From Bog-257 sp963846715 (GTDB lineage Bacteria > Acidobacteriota > Terriglobia > Terriglobales > Acidobacteriaceae), in NCBI GenBank assembly GCA_963846715.1, contig CAWJXA010000008.1, positions 744,001 through 808,000 of the forward strand: 64,000 nt of DNA, written 5' to 3'. The notes beneath the pieces are model-generated. The model was not told where the DNA came from, did no database searches, and worked only from the letters and a program-made list of their open reading frames with translations. The position numbers and the translations under genes are program-made. Positions 17,992 through 25,946 of the stretch are shown piece by piece (position 1 is the first letter of the stretch; every line of letters starts with the position of its first letter).

Positions 17992-18022
17992 TCAGGGCCA
18001 CCTATCTCCTCGGTGGCCCTGA
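17992..18022. terminator. Strong hairpin between convergent genes
   Basis: TCAGGGCCACC and GGTGGCCCTGA form an eleven-base perfect stem with a nine-base loop. It lies between the ABC permease gene and the DUF2891 gene, which converge here, so it may end transcription from both sides. No clear T-run follows on either strand, so intrinsic termination is not certain. Confidence 0.5.
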
Positions 18023-18036
18023 GTTCCAAAACATCC

Positions 18037-19102
18037 TTAGACCTTACTTGCCTTTGCGTCTGAGATGAAACTTCCGTAAATCCCACGCCGGGTGACGAGA
18101 TAGACCGCGAAACTGCCAAGCCAGTGACCGCCTTCATAGTGCTTGCCGGTCGCTGCTGCGAGGCCCGCACGTGCGTGTGAGGCCGCGGCGGTCACAATGC
18201 CCGGCAGCCGTACATCTTCCGTCGGCAAGGCACCCGCAATGCCTTCCAGCATCCATGCGCGACTCAGAGTTCAGGCCGTCGAGATGGGCCAGCTTTCCAT
18301 CGCTTGGGTCGGGAGAAACGACGGGCCTCAGCCAATCACCGCTGCCATCTTCGGGGATCTGAGGCATGAATGCATGGAGCCATCCAGCGAATTCGGCGGG
18401 CGTGAGTACGCGCCGCATTACATCGGCCTCGGCAAGACTGGGCGAGAGGAAATCCTCGCCCGAGGGCTCGTAGTCCAGTGGGCAGTTTTTGTCTGCGAGA
18501 TAGAACTGGCGGGTCTTCGCGATAAACATCTCGTCACATTCGGTGCTGCCGGTGACGCGCGCATAGTCGAGCATGAGCCCCAGCGCGAACCCGGTTTGCG
18601 AATGCTCACCCGAGCGCACCGGATAGGGGAGCTTCGGCAGCCACGCGCGCAACCGTTCCAGCACAGCCTCCTCAAGCACACGCAGGTTGCGCGCCATCTC
18701 CTGCGCTTGCGGATCGTTCCATTCACGCAACTCGGCCGCCAACTGCAGCAGCCAGGCCAAACCATAAGGCCGCTCAAAGCTCTCTCGCCCCCCGGCGCGC
18801 ATGTACGCCGCTTCCTGCACGAGGTTCTTGGCGGTCAAATTAAGCCGCAGGGCTTCGCGTGCTCTCGACACAAACGCCGCGTCCGGAAAAGTTCGCGTCA
18901 AGCGCGCCAGCAGCCAATGTCCGTGCACCGAGGAATGCCAATCGAAGCAGCCGTAGAAGGCTGGGGTCAATTTTCGTGGAGGCAGTGCGTCGGCATCGCT
19001 GCTTAAGATGTGGGCAATCTTGTTGGGATATTGGCGGTGTACGCAAGCTAGCGCCAGGTTGGCGAAGCGAAGCGCTGCTTGTGCGTCGAAGCCGGTCGGC
19101 AT
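18037..19102 (-). pseudogene. DUF2891 family gene with one frameshift
   Basis: The first 280 or so codons (MPTGFDAQAALRFANLAL onward) and the last 70 (MLEGIAGALPTEDVRLPG to SDAKASKV) are in different frames but together make one DUF2891 protein. They meet near 18267, where removing one base from AACTCTGAGTCG restores LDGLNLSRAWMLEGIAG. The total of 1066 bases becomes 355 codons without that base. Family function is unknown; the protein looks like an alpha/alpha-barrel enzyme with FDWHSSVHGHWLL near residue 53. The shift may be a sequencing error, because motifs on both sides are intact. Confidence 0.75.
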
Positions 19103-19110
19103 GTGCCTGG

Positions 19111-19968
19111 CTACTTCTTCTCCCCGCTCTTCGGCTGGTTGTAGGTGAGGCCCTTAGGCTCAAACATGTCGGCCGGTAATCCGCTGTTGTAGATCACGGA
19201 GGTGATAAAGCGTTGGTTGCTCATGTCGCCGTTATGTTGGCGCACGGTGCTGAATGGTGTCGGGATGCCCTGGACGACGCGATAGTTGGCGAAAATTTCG
19301 GCATCCTCATCCAGTTGCCGGTCGAGCGGGTCCCGGTAGCTATAGATTTTCTTCACCGGCAGATGAGAGCGGGGATCAATCGACAAGACAACGCTGTCGT
19401 TGGTGGAGTTCAAGATCGTTACTTGATCAGTCAGGTTCTGTTCTACGATTGCAGTGCCGCTGTACAGAATCATGGTGTCCGATTCGCCCAGCCATTTGCG
19501 GACCACCCATTCCAGTGAATGATCGCGCCGGCGCAGATAGTCCTGAAGCTGCTGCGGCTCCTGGGTTGCGGTGCCCTTGTAAGTGATCTCGTATCCCTTA
19601 TCGCCGACGCAGAGTTCGATCACGTCACGCTGCTTGGTCAGCTCCACGCGGTCTTTGTCGGGCCACTCCCAGAAGCGCCAGAACAGCAGACCCTGGCCGC
19701 TTGGCTGTCCGTGATAGAAAGCGTAGGTGCGGCCTTCGGTCTTCACATCATGGACGTTGAGGTATGCATCTCCGCCCAGCGCCTTGATCATGTCATTGAG
19801 GATCTGGAGCGCCTTCTGCACGCTGGGGTCTTTGGTGGAGGCGAAGTGCGCAGTCGGCCATGCGGCGGGAGTTGACGGAGTTGGCGCTGGGGCGGGAGGG
19901 GAAGGCGTCTGGGCGATGCCGGACGCCGCCAGCAGGATCAGAAAACCAAACATTACAGCTTTGCGCAT
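19111..19968 (-). CDS. Secreted LolA-like outer-membrane-lipoprotein-sorting type protein
   Basis: 285 residues from ATG 19968. The signal peptide MFGFLILLAASGIAQ is followed by a proline-rich linker (PSPPAPAPTPSTP). The rest is predicted beta-rich: DRVELTKQRDVIELCVGDKGYEITYKG-type strands, then LPVKKIYSYRDP, which resembles LolA/LolB-fold proteins. An upstream in-frame extension to 20157 overlaps the neighbouring TPR gene and lacks a signal peptide, so I reject it. It probably binds a lipid or lipoprotein in the periplasm. The stop lies eight bases before the DUF2891 start, suggesting co-transcription. Confidence 0.68.
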   Translation of the reverse strand: MRKAVMFGFLILLAASGIAQTPSPPAPAPTPSTPAAWPTAHFASTKDPSVQKALQILNDMIKALGGDAYLNVHDVKTEGRTYAFYHGQPSGQGLLFWRFWEWPDKDRVELTKQRDVIELCVGDKGYEITYKGTATQEPQQLQDYLRRRDHSLEWVVRKWLGESDTMILYSGTAIVEQNLTDQVTILNSTNDSVVLSIDPRSHLPVKKIYSYRDPLDRQLDEDAEIFANYRVVQGIPTPFSTVRQHNGDMSNQRFITSVIYNSGLPADMFEPKGLTYNQPKSGEKK

Positions 19969-20090
19969 AAATTGGTGCGGTTCCGGCGAAGATGTAGCTG
20001 CGGGAATCGCTCTACGCGATTGTAAACACATTTTCGCGATGGACGCTGCGGAAGCGAGTGGGCGCTTGGGAACTTCTCGACGACCACCAT

Positions 20091-21704
20091 TTACTTCTGC
20101 GCGAGCAACGCTTTGGCCCGCGCCAACTCCTGCCGGTCCGAGTTTGAACCGTCGCAATTTTTCAAGAGCGTGGCGTAGTAAGTCGAAGCCTTCGCAGGCT
20201 CGTGAGCCTGTTCTGCAGCCTGTGCTGCACCCGCCAGCGCATTGAAGCGGTTAGGATCGATCTTCATCGACTTCTCGTACTGCGCCAACGCTTCCGCAGG
20301 CCGGTCGAGTTGCAGCAGCATATCGGCAAGCATCTCGCGAGCGGGCAGTTCCACCTCACCCTTGCCAATGGCATCCTGCTTGTCGGCCACCGATTTCAAC
20401 AGTCCAATGGCTTCCTCGTTTTGCCCCTCAGCAAATGCCAGCCACGCTGCGGCTTCGTCGCGATTGGTGCTCATGCCGTCCACCGCATAAGGCTTGTCAC
20501 TCTTGCGGGTGGCTTCGAGCATCGCATTGTATTGGTCAACCGCGTGTCGCGCCGCAGCAGCATCACGCACGTGTCCCGCGCCGACAGCCTGTGCCCAGTA
20601 GGTGATCGCCTGGTTGTAGGGCTCAGCACCAGGCGGCGGCTGCAATGCGACGGCTTCCTTCCAGTTCTTCGTCTCCACCGCATACATAGCGGGCAAATGG
20701 GCGCGCATGCGGTTCAGGTAGCCCGTCAAACTGGGATCGACATCTTCCGGCTTGATGTTCGCCAATTGCTCCACCACCGCTTCGGCCTTGGTGTCCTCGC
20801 CGATTTGCAAGTACGCGTACTCCAGGAAATCCATGGCGTGGGCCTGGTGCTCGGCGCCCATGTGCATGCCGGTCTCATTGTGCTGGGTGGCAGCAATGGA
20901 AGCCAGGTTGGAGTCGATGTCCTCCTGCCACAATCCCAGGCGCGCGAAAATGTGCGACGGCATGTGCAGCGCGTGCGGCGAGGCAGGAGCAATTTGCGCG
21001 TAGCGCCGGGCCGCGGTCAATCCCTCCTGCGCGAAGCGGGGATTGTCGCAGGCATGAATCAGATAGTGCGCCACTCCGGGATGATTCGGATCTTCTTCAA
21101 ACAGCGTGTTCAGTATCGCAATCGCCTTCTTGCGATTGGCGAAGCTGGTGTCATTGGCGGGTTCGGAGCCGAGCAACGAAAGCGCGTAAAACGCAGCCGC
21201 TTCGTGGTCCTGAGGATTGCTCTCGTAGACCTTCGCCATCGCGTGCGAATAGGCCGTGGTGTGTTTCTCGAAGTCCCACTTGCCATGATCGCTGCGATAA
21301 AACGCAGCCACGGCATCGATGTAGCCACGCTCCCGCGGCGTCTTTGCGCCGATGGTTTGCGCCTTCTCGATTAACTCCCATCCCTGCTGGACCGCGGCGT
21401 TGTCAGGCCGGTTCCATAGCTGGTGATAGAGGCTCACGCTCTCGCCCCAATACGCCATAGCGCAGTGGGGATCTTGAGCGGCCACTGCTTTGAATTGCTT
21501 CTCAGCTTCGTCGTACCAGAAGGAGTGCAGCAGCGCGACGCCACGCTCGAACGGTTTCTGGACTCCGGCAGAACACGACAGGACCGGAAAAGAAACCGCG
21601 CCAAGTTTGGCGTTCGGGTCGTAGTGCTGGTGCGTATCGTCAGCCAGCATCGTAAGCGGCAAAGTCAGCAATAATAGGCCGAGCAGCGATAAACGTAGTT
21701 TCAC
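20091..21704 (-). CDS. Secreted tetratricopeptide-repeat protein
   Basis: 537 residues with a clear signal peptide (LRLSLLGLLLLTLPLTMLA). Helical TPR-type repeats run through the protein: FWYDEAEKQFKAVAAQDPHC near the N-terminus, a middle part rich in His and Met (ASPHALHMPSHIFARLGLW, MHMGAEHQAHAMDFLEYAYL), and a classical C-terminal TPR (RPAEALAQYEKSMKIDPNR). Proteins of this layout are common in Acidobacteriota. The role is unknown; a periplasmic scaffold is the best guess. It is the first gene of a minus-strand group with the LolA-like and DUF2891 genes. Confidence 0.75.
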   Translation of the reverse strand: MKLRLSLLGLLLLTLPLTMLADDTHQHYDPNAKLGAVSFPVLSCSAGVQKPFERGVALLHSFWYDEAEKQFKAVAAQDPHCAMAYWGESVSLYHQLWNRPDNAAVQQGWELIEKAQTIGAKTPRERGYIDAVAAFYRSDHGKWDFEKHTTAYSHAMAKVYESNPQDHEAAAFYALSLLGSEPANDTSFANRKKAIAILNTLFEEDPNHPGVAHYLIHACDNPRFAQEGLTAARRYAQIAPASPHALHMPSHIFARLGLWQEDIDSNLASIAATQHNETGMHMGAEHQAHAMDFLEYAYLQIGEDTKAEAVVEQLANIKPEDVDPSLTGYLNRMRAHLPAMYAVETKNWKEAVALQPPPGAEPYNQAITYWAQAVGAGHVRDAAAARHAVDQYNAMLEATRKSDKPYAVDGMSTNRDEAAAWLAFAEGQNEEAIGLLKSVADKQDAIGKGEVELPAREMLADMLLQLDRPAEALAQYEKSMKIDPNRFNALAGAAQAAEQAHEPAKASTYYATLLKNCDGSNSDRQELARAKALLAQK

Positions 21705-21779
21705 GAATCCCCCACATCGGCCAGAAAATTAACGTAAGTATAGACGCCCCGAATTGCTATTGGTCAGCCGAACGACACC

Positions 21780-24485
21780 TTAGGCCTTCTTGTGCTTGCG
21801 CTTGGCTTTTGTGGGCCACTCCTCAACCAGTGCGAACTGAATGCGTTTCTGCATGCGATCGATGCGGTCCACAAGCACGCGCACGGGATCGCCAAGCGAG
21901 TAGGTCTTGCGGCTGCGCTGCCCAATGATCTGCCGGGTGTTCTCGTGATACTGGTAGCGGTCGTCGGCCAGCGACGCCAGCGGCACCAGGCCCTCGATGA
22001 ACATGTCGATCAGCTCGACGAACAGGCCAAACTTGGTGACGCTCACAATCAGCCCCGCGAACTCTTCGCCGACGCGGTCTTCCATGAACTTCACCTTCTT
22101 CCATTCCATCAGCTCACGTTCGGCATCGTCGGCGCGGCGTTCGGACTGGCTGGACTCCTCCGCGATGTCGTGTAGTACATCTTCGGGGATCGGGCCACTC
22201 AGCGGCTGTGGCGTCCCTGCGGGACTCGGGCGATTTTGCTCCAGGTCCCAGCGCTTAGGCGCTGGGCTAATATTGTCCCGCCCTCCGGGCTGGATTTTCG
22301 ACTGCACGGGGTTCGGGTGCCCCGTCCAAGCTTCTTTCGCCTGGGCGGGGGTTTTTGTTCTTTTTGACCACGGAGAAGGTGACTCGCTGTGCGCAACTCC
22401 TCCGATGCCGACGGCGACACCGTGTTCTTCGCGCTCCGCCGAATCACGCAGCACGTCTTTCAAAATGCGATGCACGATGAGGTCGGGATAGCGCCGTATG
22501 GGCGAAGTGAAGTGCGTGTACACCGGCGCCGCCAGCGCGAAGTGCCCCAGGTTCTCCTCGGAGTAGCGCGCCTGCTTCAGCGAGCGCAGCATCAGGTACG
22601 ACAGGATGCGCTCTTCGGGTTTGCCTGCGATCTTCTGCGTCAGCTTCTGGTACATGCGCGGCGTAATGTGCACGTCTTCGGGAATCTCGATGGCCTGCGG
22701 ATTGCGCCCGGTACCATGGCGATCCCGCCGCTCAGCCTGAATCTGTACGCGCTTGACCGGCAATGCGCCGACTCCAAGCGAATACCCAAACGTCGCGGCG
22801 ATGGTCTCGAAGTCGAAGACGCGCTTGGGATCGGGCTTTTCGTGAATGCGGTAAAGCGACGCCACTCGCTTGTTCTCGAGGTAGCTGGCGACGCATTCAT
22901 TGGCTGACAGCATGAACTCCTCGATGATGCGATTCGCGACGTTGCGCTCGGAGCGGGTCACGCCCTTCATCAAACCGTGCTCGTCAAACTCAATCACCGG
23001 TTCGGGCAGATCGAAATCGATGGAGCCGCGACGCACTCGTTTGCGGTTCAAAATCATCGCTAGTTCGCGCATCAGCTCGAAGGTGTCGACCAGCCTGGCA
23101 TATTGCCGGCGCAAGGCAGCATCGCCTTCGAGAATGAGATTGACGTTGGTGTAGGTCATGCGCTCTGTCGAGCAGATGACGCCCTCGTTCACGGTGTAGC
23201 CAACGATCTCACCGTGAGGGTCGACCTCCATGACGCACGAAAGCACCAGCCGGTCGACCTGCGGGCGCAGACTGCACATGTCGGTGGAGAGCTCCATGGG
23301 CAGCATGGGCACGGCGCGGTCGGGGAAGTAGACTGACGTTCCCCGCAGGCGCGCTTCCAGGTCGATGGTCGAGCCTTCGTGTACATAGTGCGCAACATCC
23401 GCGATGTGGACCTGCAGTTCAAAATGGCCGTTCTCCTTGCGGGTAACAGTAACGGCGTCGTCGAAGTCGCGGGCAGTTTCGCCGTCAATGGTCACGATGG
23501 GTAACGCGCGATAGTCTCGCCGGTGGCGCAATTCGTTCGATGGGATGGTTGGCTCAAACTGCTGCGCCTCCTGCAGCACCTCAATCGGGAAGCGATGAGG
23601 CAGGTGGAACTTGCGAATGATGATTTCGACGTCCACGCCGAAATCGTCTTCGTAGCCGAGAATCTCGACGACACGGCCGCGGGGATTCTCGGCCGGCGAG
23701 GGCCAGTCGGTGATCTCGACATCCACCACCAGACCTTCTAGGTCGTCCCAGTCGCGGCGGCGCGCCTCTTCACCGAGGACGCGATCGGGGTCGGCGGACT
23801 TCTTGCGCGTGGACTGTCCCGCCCTAGCCAAAGGAGGGCTAGAACGGGGCCCCCGGCCGTGGGCAGCCGGCGTAAGCTTCGGTTCGGCTTCAGCTTGAGC
23901 GGCTGGCCACTCCATTCCTCTCGGAATGATGATCTCCCGGGTGACCTTCTCGTCGATGGGGGTCACGTAGTTCTGCCGCGACCCGTAGTGAAAAGTTCCG
24001 ACCACGGTTGGATTGCCGCGCGTCAGCACGCGCAGGATGCGTCCCTCGGCGCGCCCGTCACCACCCACCCCAGCACGCGCCAAACCGCCGCGCGCTGGGG
24101 ACCCCGGAGTGTCGCGCTTACGACCCAACTCCACCAGTACCTGATCGCCATGCATGGCCGAACCGATGGACTGCGGGTTGATGTAGATATCGCCGCTGAA
24201 AGTGCTGCGCTGACCGGGGTTAGGGATGACGAAGCCGTAGCCATCGCGGTGCATCGTCAAGCGTCCAGCGATAAGGTTCTGGTGTGCCGTGGCGTGCTCG
24301 GCCAAGGTGTAGCGGTCACGTCCAGTCTCGATCAGCCGCCCACCCTCCACCAGCGCTTGCAGCCGTTCGGCGAGTTGCCGCCGTTCAGGGCCGCGCACGT
24401 TCATCTCGCGGACGAGTTGCTTGAATCCCGCCGAGCGGTGCGGCTGGCGTTCGATATGACTCAGGATGGCTTGGTCAGTGGGCAT
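21780..24485 (-). CDS. rnr: Ribonuclease R with repeat-derived in-frame insertions
   Basis: 901 residues. The order is a winged-helix start (AILSHIERQPHRSAGFKQLV), cold-shock domains (AGRLTMHRDGYGFVIPNP), the RNB catalytic domain with DGETARDFDDAVTV near residue 340, and an S1 domain (EFAGLIVSVTKFGLFVEL). It degrades structured RNA from the 3' end. Compared with usual RNase R it carries extra low-complexity segments. The biggest, about 75 residues between DSAEREEHG and PIPEDVLHDIAEES, is encoded by a palindromic repeat. Two shorter ones sit between the cold-shock parts. The frame stays open and the conserved blocks are intact, so the enzyme is probably active. Confidence 0.92.
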   Translation of the reverse strand: MPTDQAILSHIERQPHRSAGFKQLVREMNVRGPERRQLAERLQALVEGGRLIETGRDRYTLAEHATAHQNLIAGRLTMHRDGYGFVIPNPGQRSTFSGDIYINPQSIGSAMHGDQVLVELGRKRDTPGSPARGGLARAGVGGDGRAEGRILRVLTRGNPTVVGTFHYGSRQNYVTPIDEKVTREIIIPRGMEWPAAQAEAEPKLTPAAHGRGPRSSPPLARAGQSTRKKSADPDRVLGEEARRRDWDDLEGLVVDVEITDWPSPAENPRGRVVEILGYEDDFGVDVEIIIRKFHLPHRFPIEVLQEAQQFEPTIPSNELRHRRDYRALPIVTIDGETARDFDDAVTVTRKENGHFELQVHIADVAHYVHEGSTIDLEARLRGTSVYFPDRAVPMLPMELSTDMCSLRPQVDRLVLSCVMEVDPHGEIVGYTVNEGVICSTERMTYTNVNLILEGDAALRRQYARLVDTFELMRELAMILNRKRVRRGSIDFDLPEPVIEFDEHGLMKGVTRSERNVANRIIEEFMLSANECVASYLENKRVASLYRIHEKPDPKRVFDFETIAATFGYSLGVGALPVKRVQIQAERRDRHGTGRNPQAIEIPEDVHITPRMYQKLTQKIAGKPEERILSYLMLRSLKQARYSEENLGHFALAAPVYTHFTSPIRRYPDLIVHRILKDVLRDSAEREEHGVAVGIGGVAHSESPSPWSKRTKTPAQAKEAWTGHPNPVQSKIQPGGRDNISPAPKRWDLEQNRPSPAGTPQPLSGPIPEDVLHDIAEESSQSERRADDAERELMEWKKVKFMEDRVGEEFAGLIVSVTKFGLFVELIDMFIEGLVPLASLADDRYQYHENTRQIIGQRSRKTYSLGDPVRVLVDRIDRMQKRIQFALVEEWPTKAKRKHKKA
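22213..22290 (-). repeat. Three-hairpin palindromic repeat, copy b, inside rnr
   Basis: On the plus strand: GTCCCT-GCGGGAC (22213-22225), then CCCAGCGC-TTAG-GCGCTGGG (22247-22266), then CTAATATT and a CCCG/CGGG hairpin (22276-22290). Read on the minus strand, the linker AATATTAGCCCAG is the same as in the copy at 59497. The element is translated as part of RNase R without a stop codon. Confidence 0.65.
23817..23848 (-). repeat. Palindrome inside rnr
   Basis: CTAGCC and GGGCTAG arms with outer CCCG and CGGG form an imperfect hairpin. It encodes the residues around RSSPPLARAG, a low-complexity stretch not expected in RNase R. It resembles one hairpin of the repeat family but lacks the other two. 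Confidence 0.45.
24068..24100 (-). repeat. Palindrome inside rnr
   Basis: CCCCAGC-A-CGCG and CGCG-C-GCTGGGG arms form a long, nearly perfect hairpin. It encodes GSPARGGLARAGVGG, a segment inserted between the first cold-shock parts of RNase R. The CCCAG...CTGGG ends match the middle hairpin of the repeat family. Confidence 0.5.
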
Positions 24486-25017
24486 TTAAAGACAACCGCG
24501 GGTTGCACGGATGACGCGGATAGATCTTACATCTCCAACTACAGCCCAGCTCATAGATGGCATCGGCCACCAGTTGCAGCAGGCGAGATTTCGTTTTCAT
24601 CGGGGATTGTCCCGGCCGAGAGCACCGGTCCTGCATCCCAATAATCAAGAAAATGGATTCGGATCCGCGTTCCTCCGCGCAATCCGCGGTGAAAATGGCG
24701 TTGCCTGCGTAGTCCTTTCCCCCTAGTCCATTAACTAACAGCACACTGGGCGACAATGAAAAATTACGTAGGGGTATTCCCTCATATAAGAACTCGCTGT
24801 ATGGTAGCAATAATTACATCGCGCACGGGCGCGCTTCGGCGCATGCCGAGCGATGGCCCAGACAAACCGCACCAAACCAGCCGGTTGTGAGGCAGAGCTG
24901 TTGGGCGCGGATTTGGCAAACCAAGTGCCTGCCCCCAAGGGGGCCCCGACGACCGCCGGTTTTGCGATGGTTGGGGTAGAAGCACTTACAACATCAGAAA
25001 GGACTCGTTTACCGATT
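24486..25017. other. Intergenic region with an inverted-repeat element
   Basis: About 530 bases between divergent rnr and the bactofilin gene with no convincing gene. The first 200 bases are an element bounded by inverted arms, listed next. The last 250 bases show only overlapping spurious frames. Confidence 0.5.
24496..24689. repeat. Element bounded by CCGCGGNTTGC-type inverted arms
   Basis: The left arm (24496-24521) starts CCGCGGGTTGC and ends ACGCGGAT. The right arm (24663-24689), read in reverse complement, starts CCGCGGATTGC and ends ACGCGGAT. About 22 of 27 positions agree. The 140 bases between have no gene. A smaller element with similar arms lies at 56498-56574. Confidence 0.5.
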
Positions 25018-25548
25018 ATGTGGAAGCCGACTAATTCTCCTTCAACCAGCCCAACTCCCAGCCCCGAACCGCAGCGCAGCGTTGCTCCGGCAATTCCAGA
25101 GATGCCAGTCGCGCCGCGTCCGGCAAGTCCGCCCATCAATACCCAGGAGCAAGCCACGCTGGGCAAGTCGCTGGTCATCAAGGGAGAGGTTACGGGCTCG
25201 GAATCGCTCTACATTGACGGCCGTGTCGAGGGATCGATCAATCTGCCCGGCAATCGTGTGACGGTGGGGCGCAATGGCGTGGTGGCGGCCAACATTTCGG
25301 CGCGCGAGATCGTGGTCCTGGGGAAAGTGCGCGGCAACATGACCGCCAGCGATCGCGTCGATATTCGTGGCGAAGGCTCGCTGACCGGTGACGTCGTCGC
25401 CCAGCGCATCAGCATCGAAGATGGCGCATATTTCAAGGGCGGAATTGATATTCGCAAGCCCGGCCAGAAGGCCAACGGCGAATCGAAAGAGACTATCGCG
25501 CCGGCCACCGGCGAGAGTAGCGCCGCAGCGTCAGCAGCGCGGGTTTAA
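25018..25548 (+). CDS. Bactofilin (polymer-forming cytoskeletal protein)
   Basis: 176 residues from the ATG at 25018 (MWKPTNSPS). A proline-rich flexible N-terminus (about 1-45) is followed by the bactofilin beta-helix: LGKSLVIKGEVTGSESLYI, DGRVEGSINLPGNRVTVG, VVAANISAREIVVLGKV, and so on, with the six-residue hydrophobic rhythm of the family. A disordered C-terminal tail follows. Bactofilins self-assemble without nucleotides into filaments on the inner membrane and organise cell-wall or polysaccharide machinery. An open frame upstream to 24853 is not needed; the proline-rich leader from 25018 is normal. Confidence 0.88.
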   Translation: MWKPTNSPSTSPTPSPEPQRSVAPAIPEMPVAPRPASPPINTQEQATLGKSLVIKGEVTGSESLYIDGRVEGSINLPGNRVTVGRNGVVAANISAREIVVLGKVRGNMTASDRVDIRGEGSLTGDVVAQRISIEDGAYFKGGIDIRKPGQKANGESKETIAPATGESSAAASAARV

Positions 25549-25659
25549 TGCTTCCCGGAGCGGGACCGGGCTCTGACGGTCTCGAAACCGGTTTACTGAG
25601 GATGCTCTAGGGTATTCCTCCTCTTGACTCCATTGCATGCCGGAGAGACTCTCAGAGTT

Positions 25660-25687
25660 GCGGACGGCGGTTTGAGCTGCCGTTCGC
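25660..25687 (+). promoter_or_regulatory. Leader hairpin before a small gene
   Basis: GCGGACGGC and GCCGTTCGC pair over nine bases (one G-T pair) with a ten-base loop, ending 28 bases before the next start codon. It may be a terminator for the bactofilin gene or a leader structure for the small gene. There is no T-run. Confidence 0.3.
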
Positions 25688-25715
25688 GAGGTCTCTCGAA
25701 AGAAGGTGCACTTTC

Positions 25716-25925
25716 ATGCGGGAGAGAGTACTTCAGTTACTCGGAGTACATTGCCGGCACAACAACCTGTCGAAGCCGTTCTCGGCAGTGACCTCGAGCC
25801 GGCACGATTCCAGTCACAGTGAATGGGAAAGCGTCTCCAGCGATAAGACCACGCCTTACGTGGTCTGCCTGGATTGCGGCAAACACTTCGGCTATGACTG
25901 GTCGCGCATGCAGGTGATGAAGTAG
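25716..25925 (+). CDS. Small conserved-looking protein with a CLDCGKHF zinc-ribbon-like motif
   Basis: 69 residues. Near the N-terminus is CRHNNLSKPFS and near the C-terminus YVVCLDCGKHFGYDW. Cysteine and histidine pairs at both ends suggest a small metal-binding knuckle. I recognise no named family. A GGAGAG-rich leader lies upstream, though the best Shine-Dalgarno (GAAAGAAGG) is about 12 bases before the ATG. It lies between the bactofilin gene and convergent murJ. Confidence 0.6.
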   Translation: MRERVLQLLGVHCRHNNLSKPFSAVTSSRHDSSHSEWESVSSDKTTPYVVCLDCGKHFGYDWSRMQVMK

Positions 25926-25946
25926 CTCTCAGCTGTCAGCTCTGGG

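Noticed and set aside
20202..21374. 390-codon frame opposite the TPR gene
   Set aside because: Antisense shadow with composition typical of reversed GC-rich codons; the TPR protein on the other strand has a signal peptide and repeats.
24853..25017. N-terminal extension of the bactofilin gene
   Set aside because: The added residues are not bactofilin-like, and ATG 25018 gives the usual short proline-rich leader.
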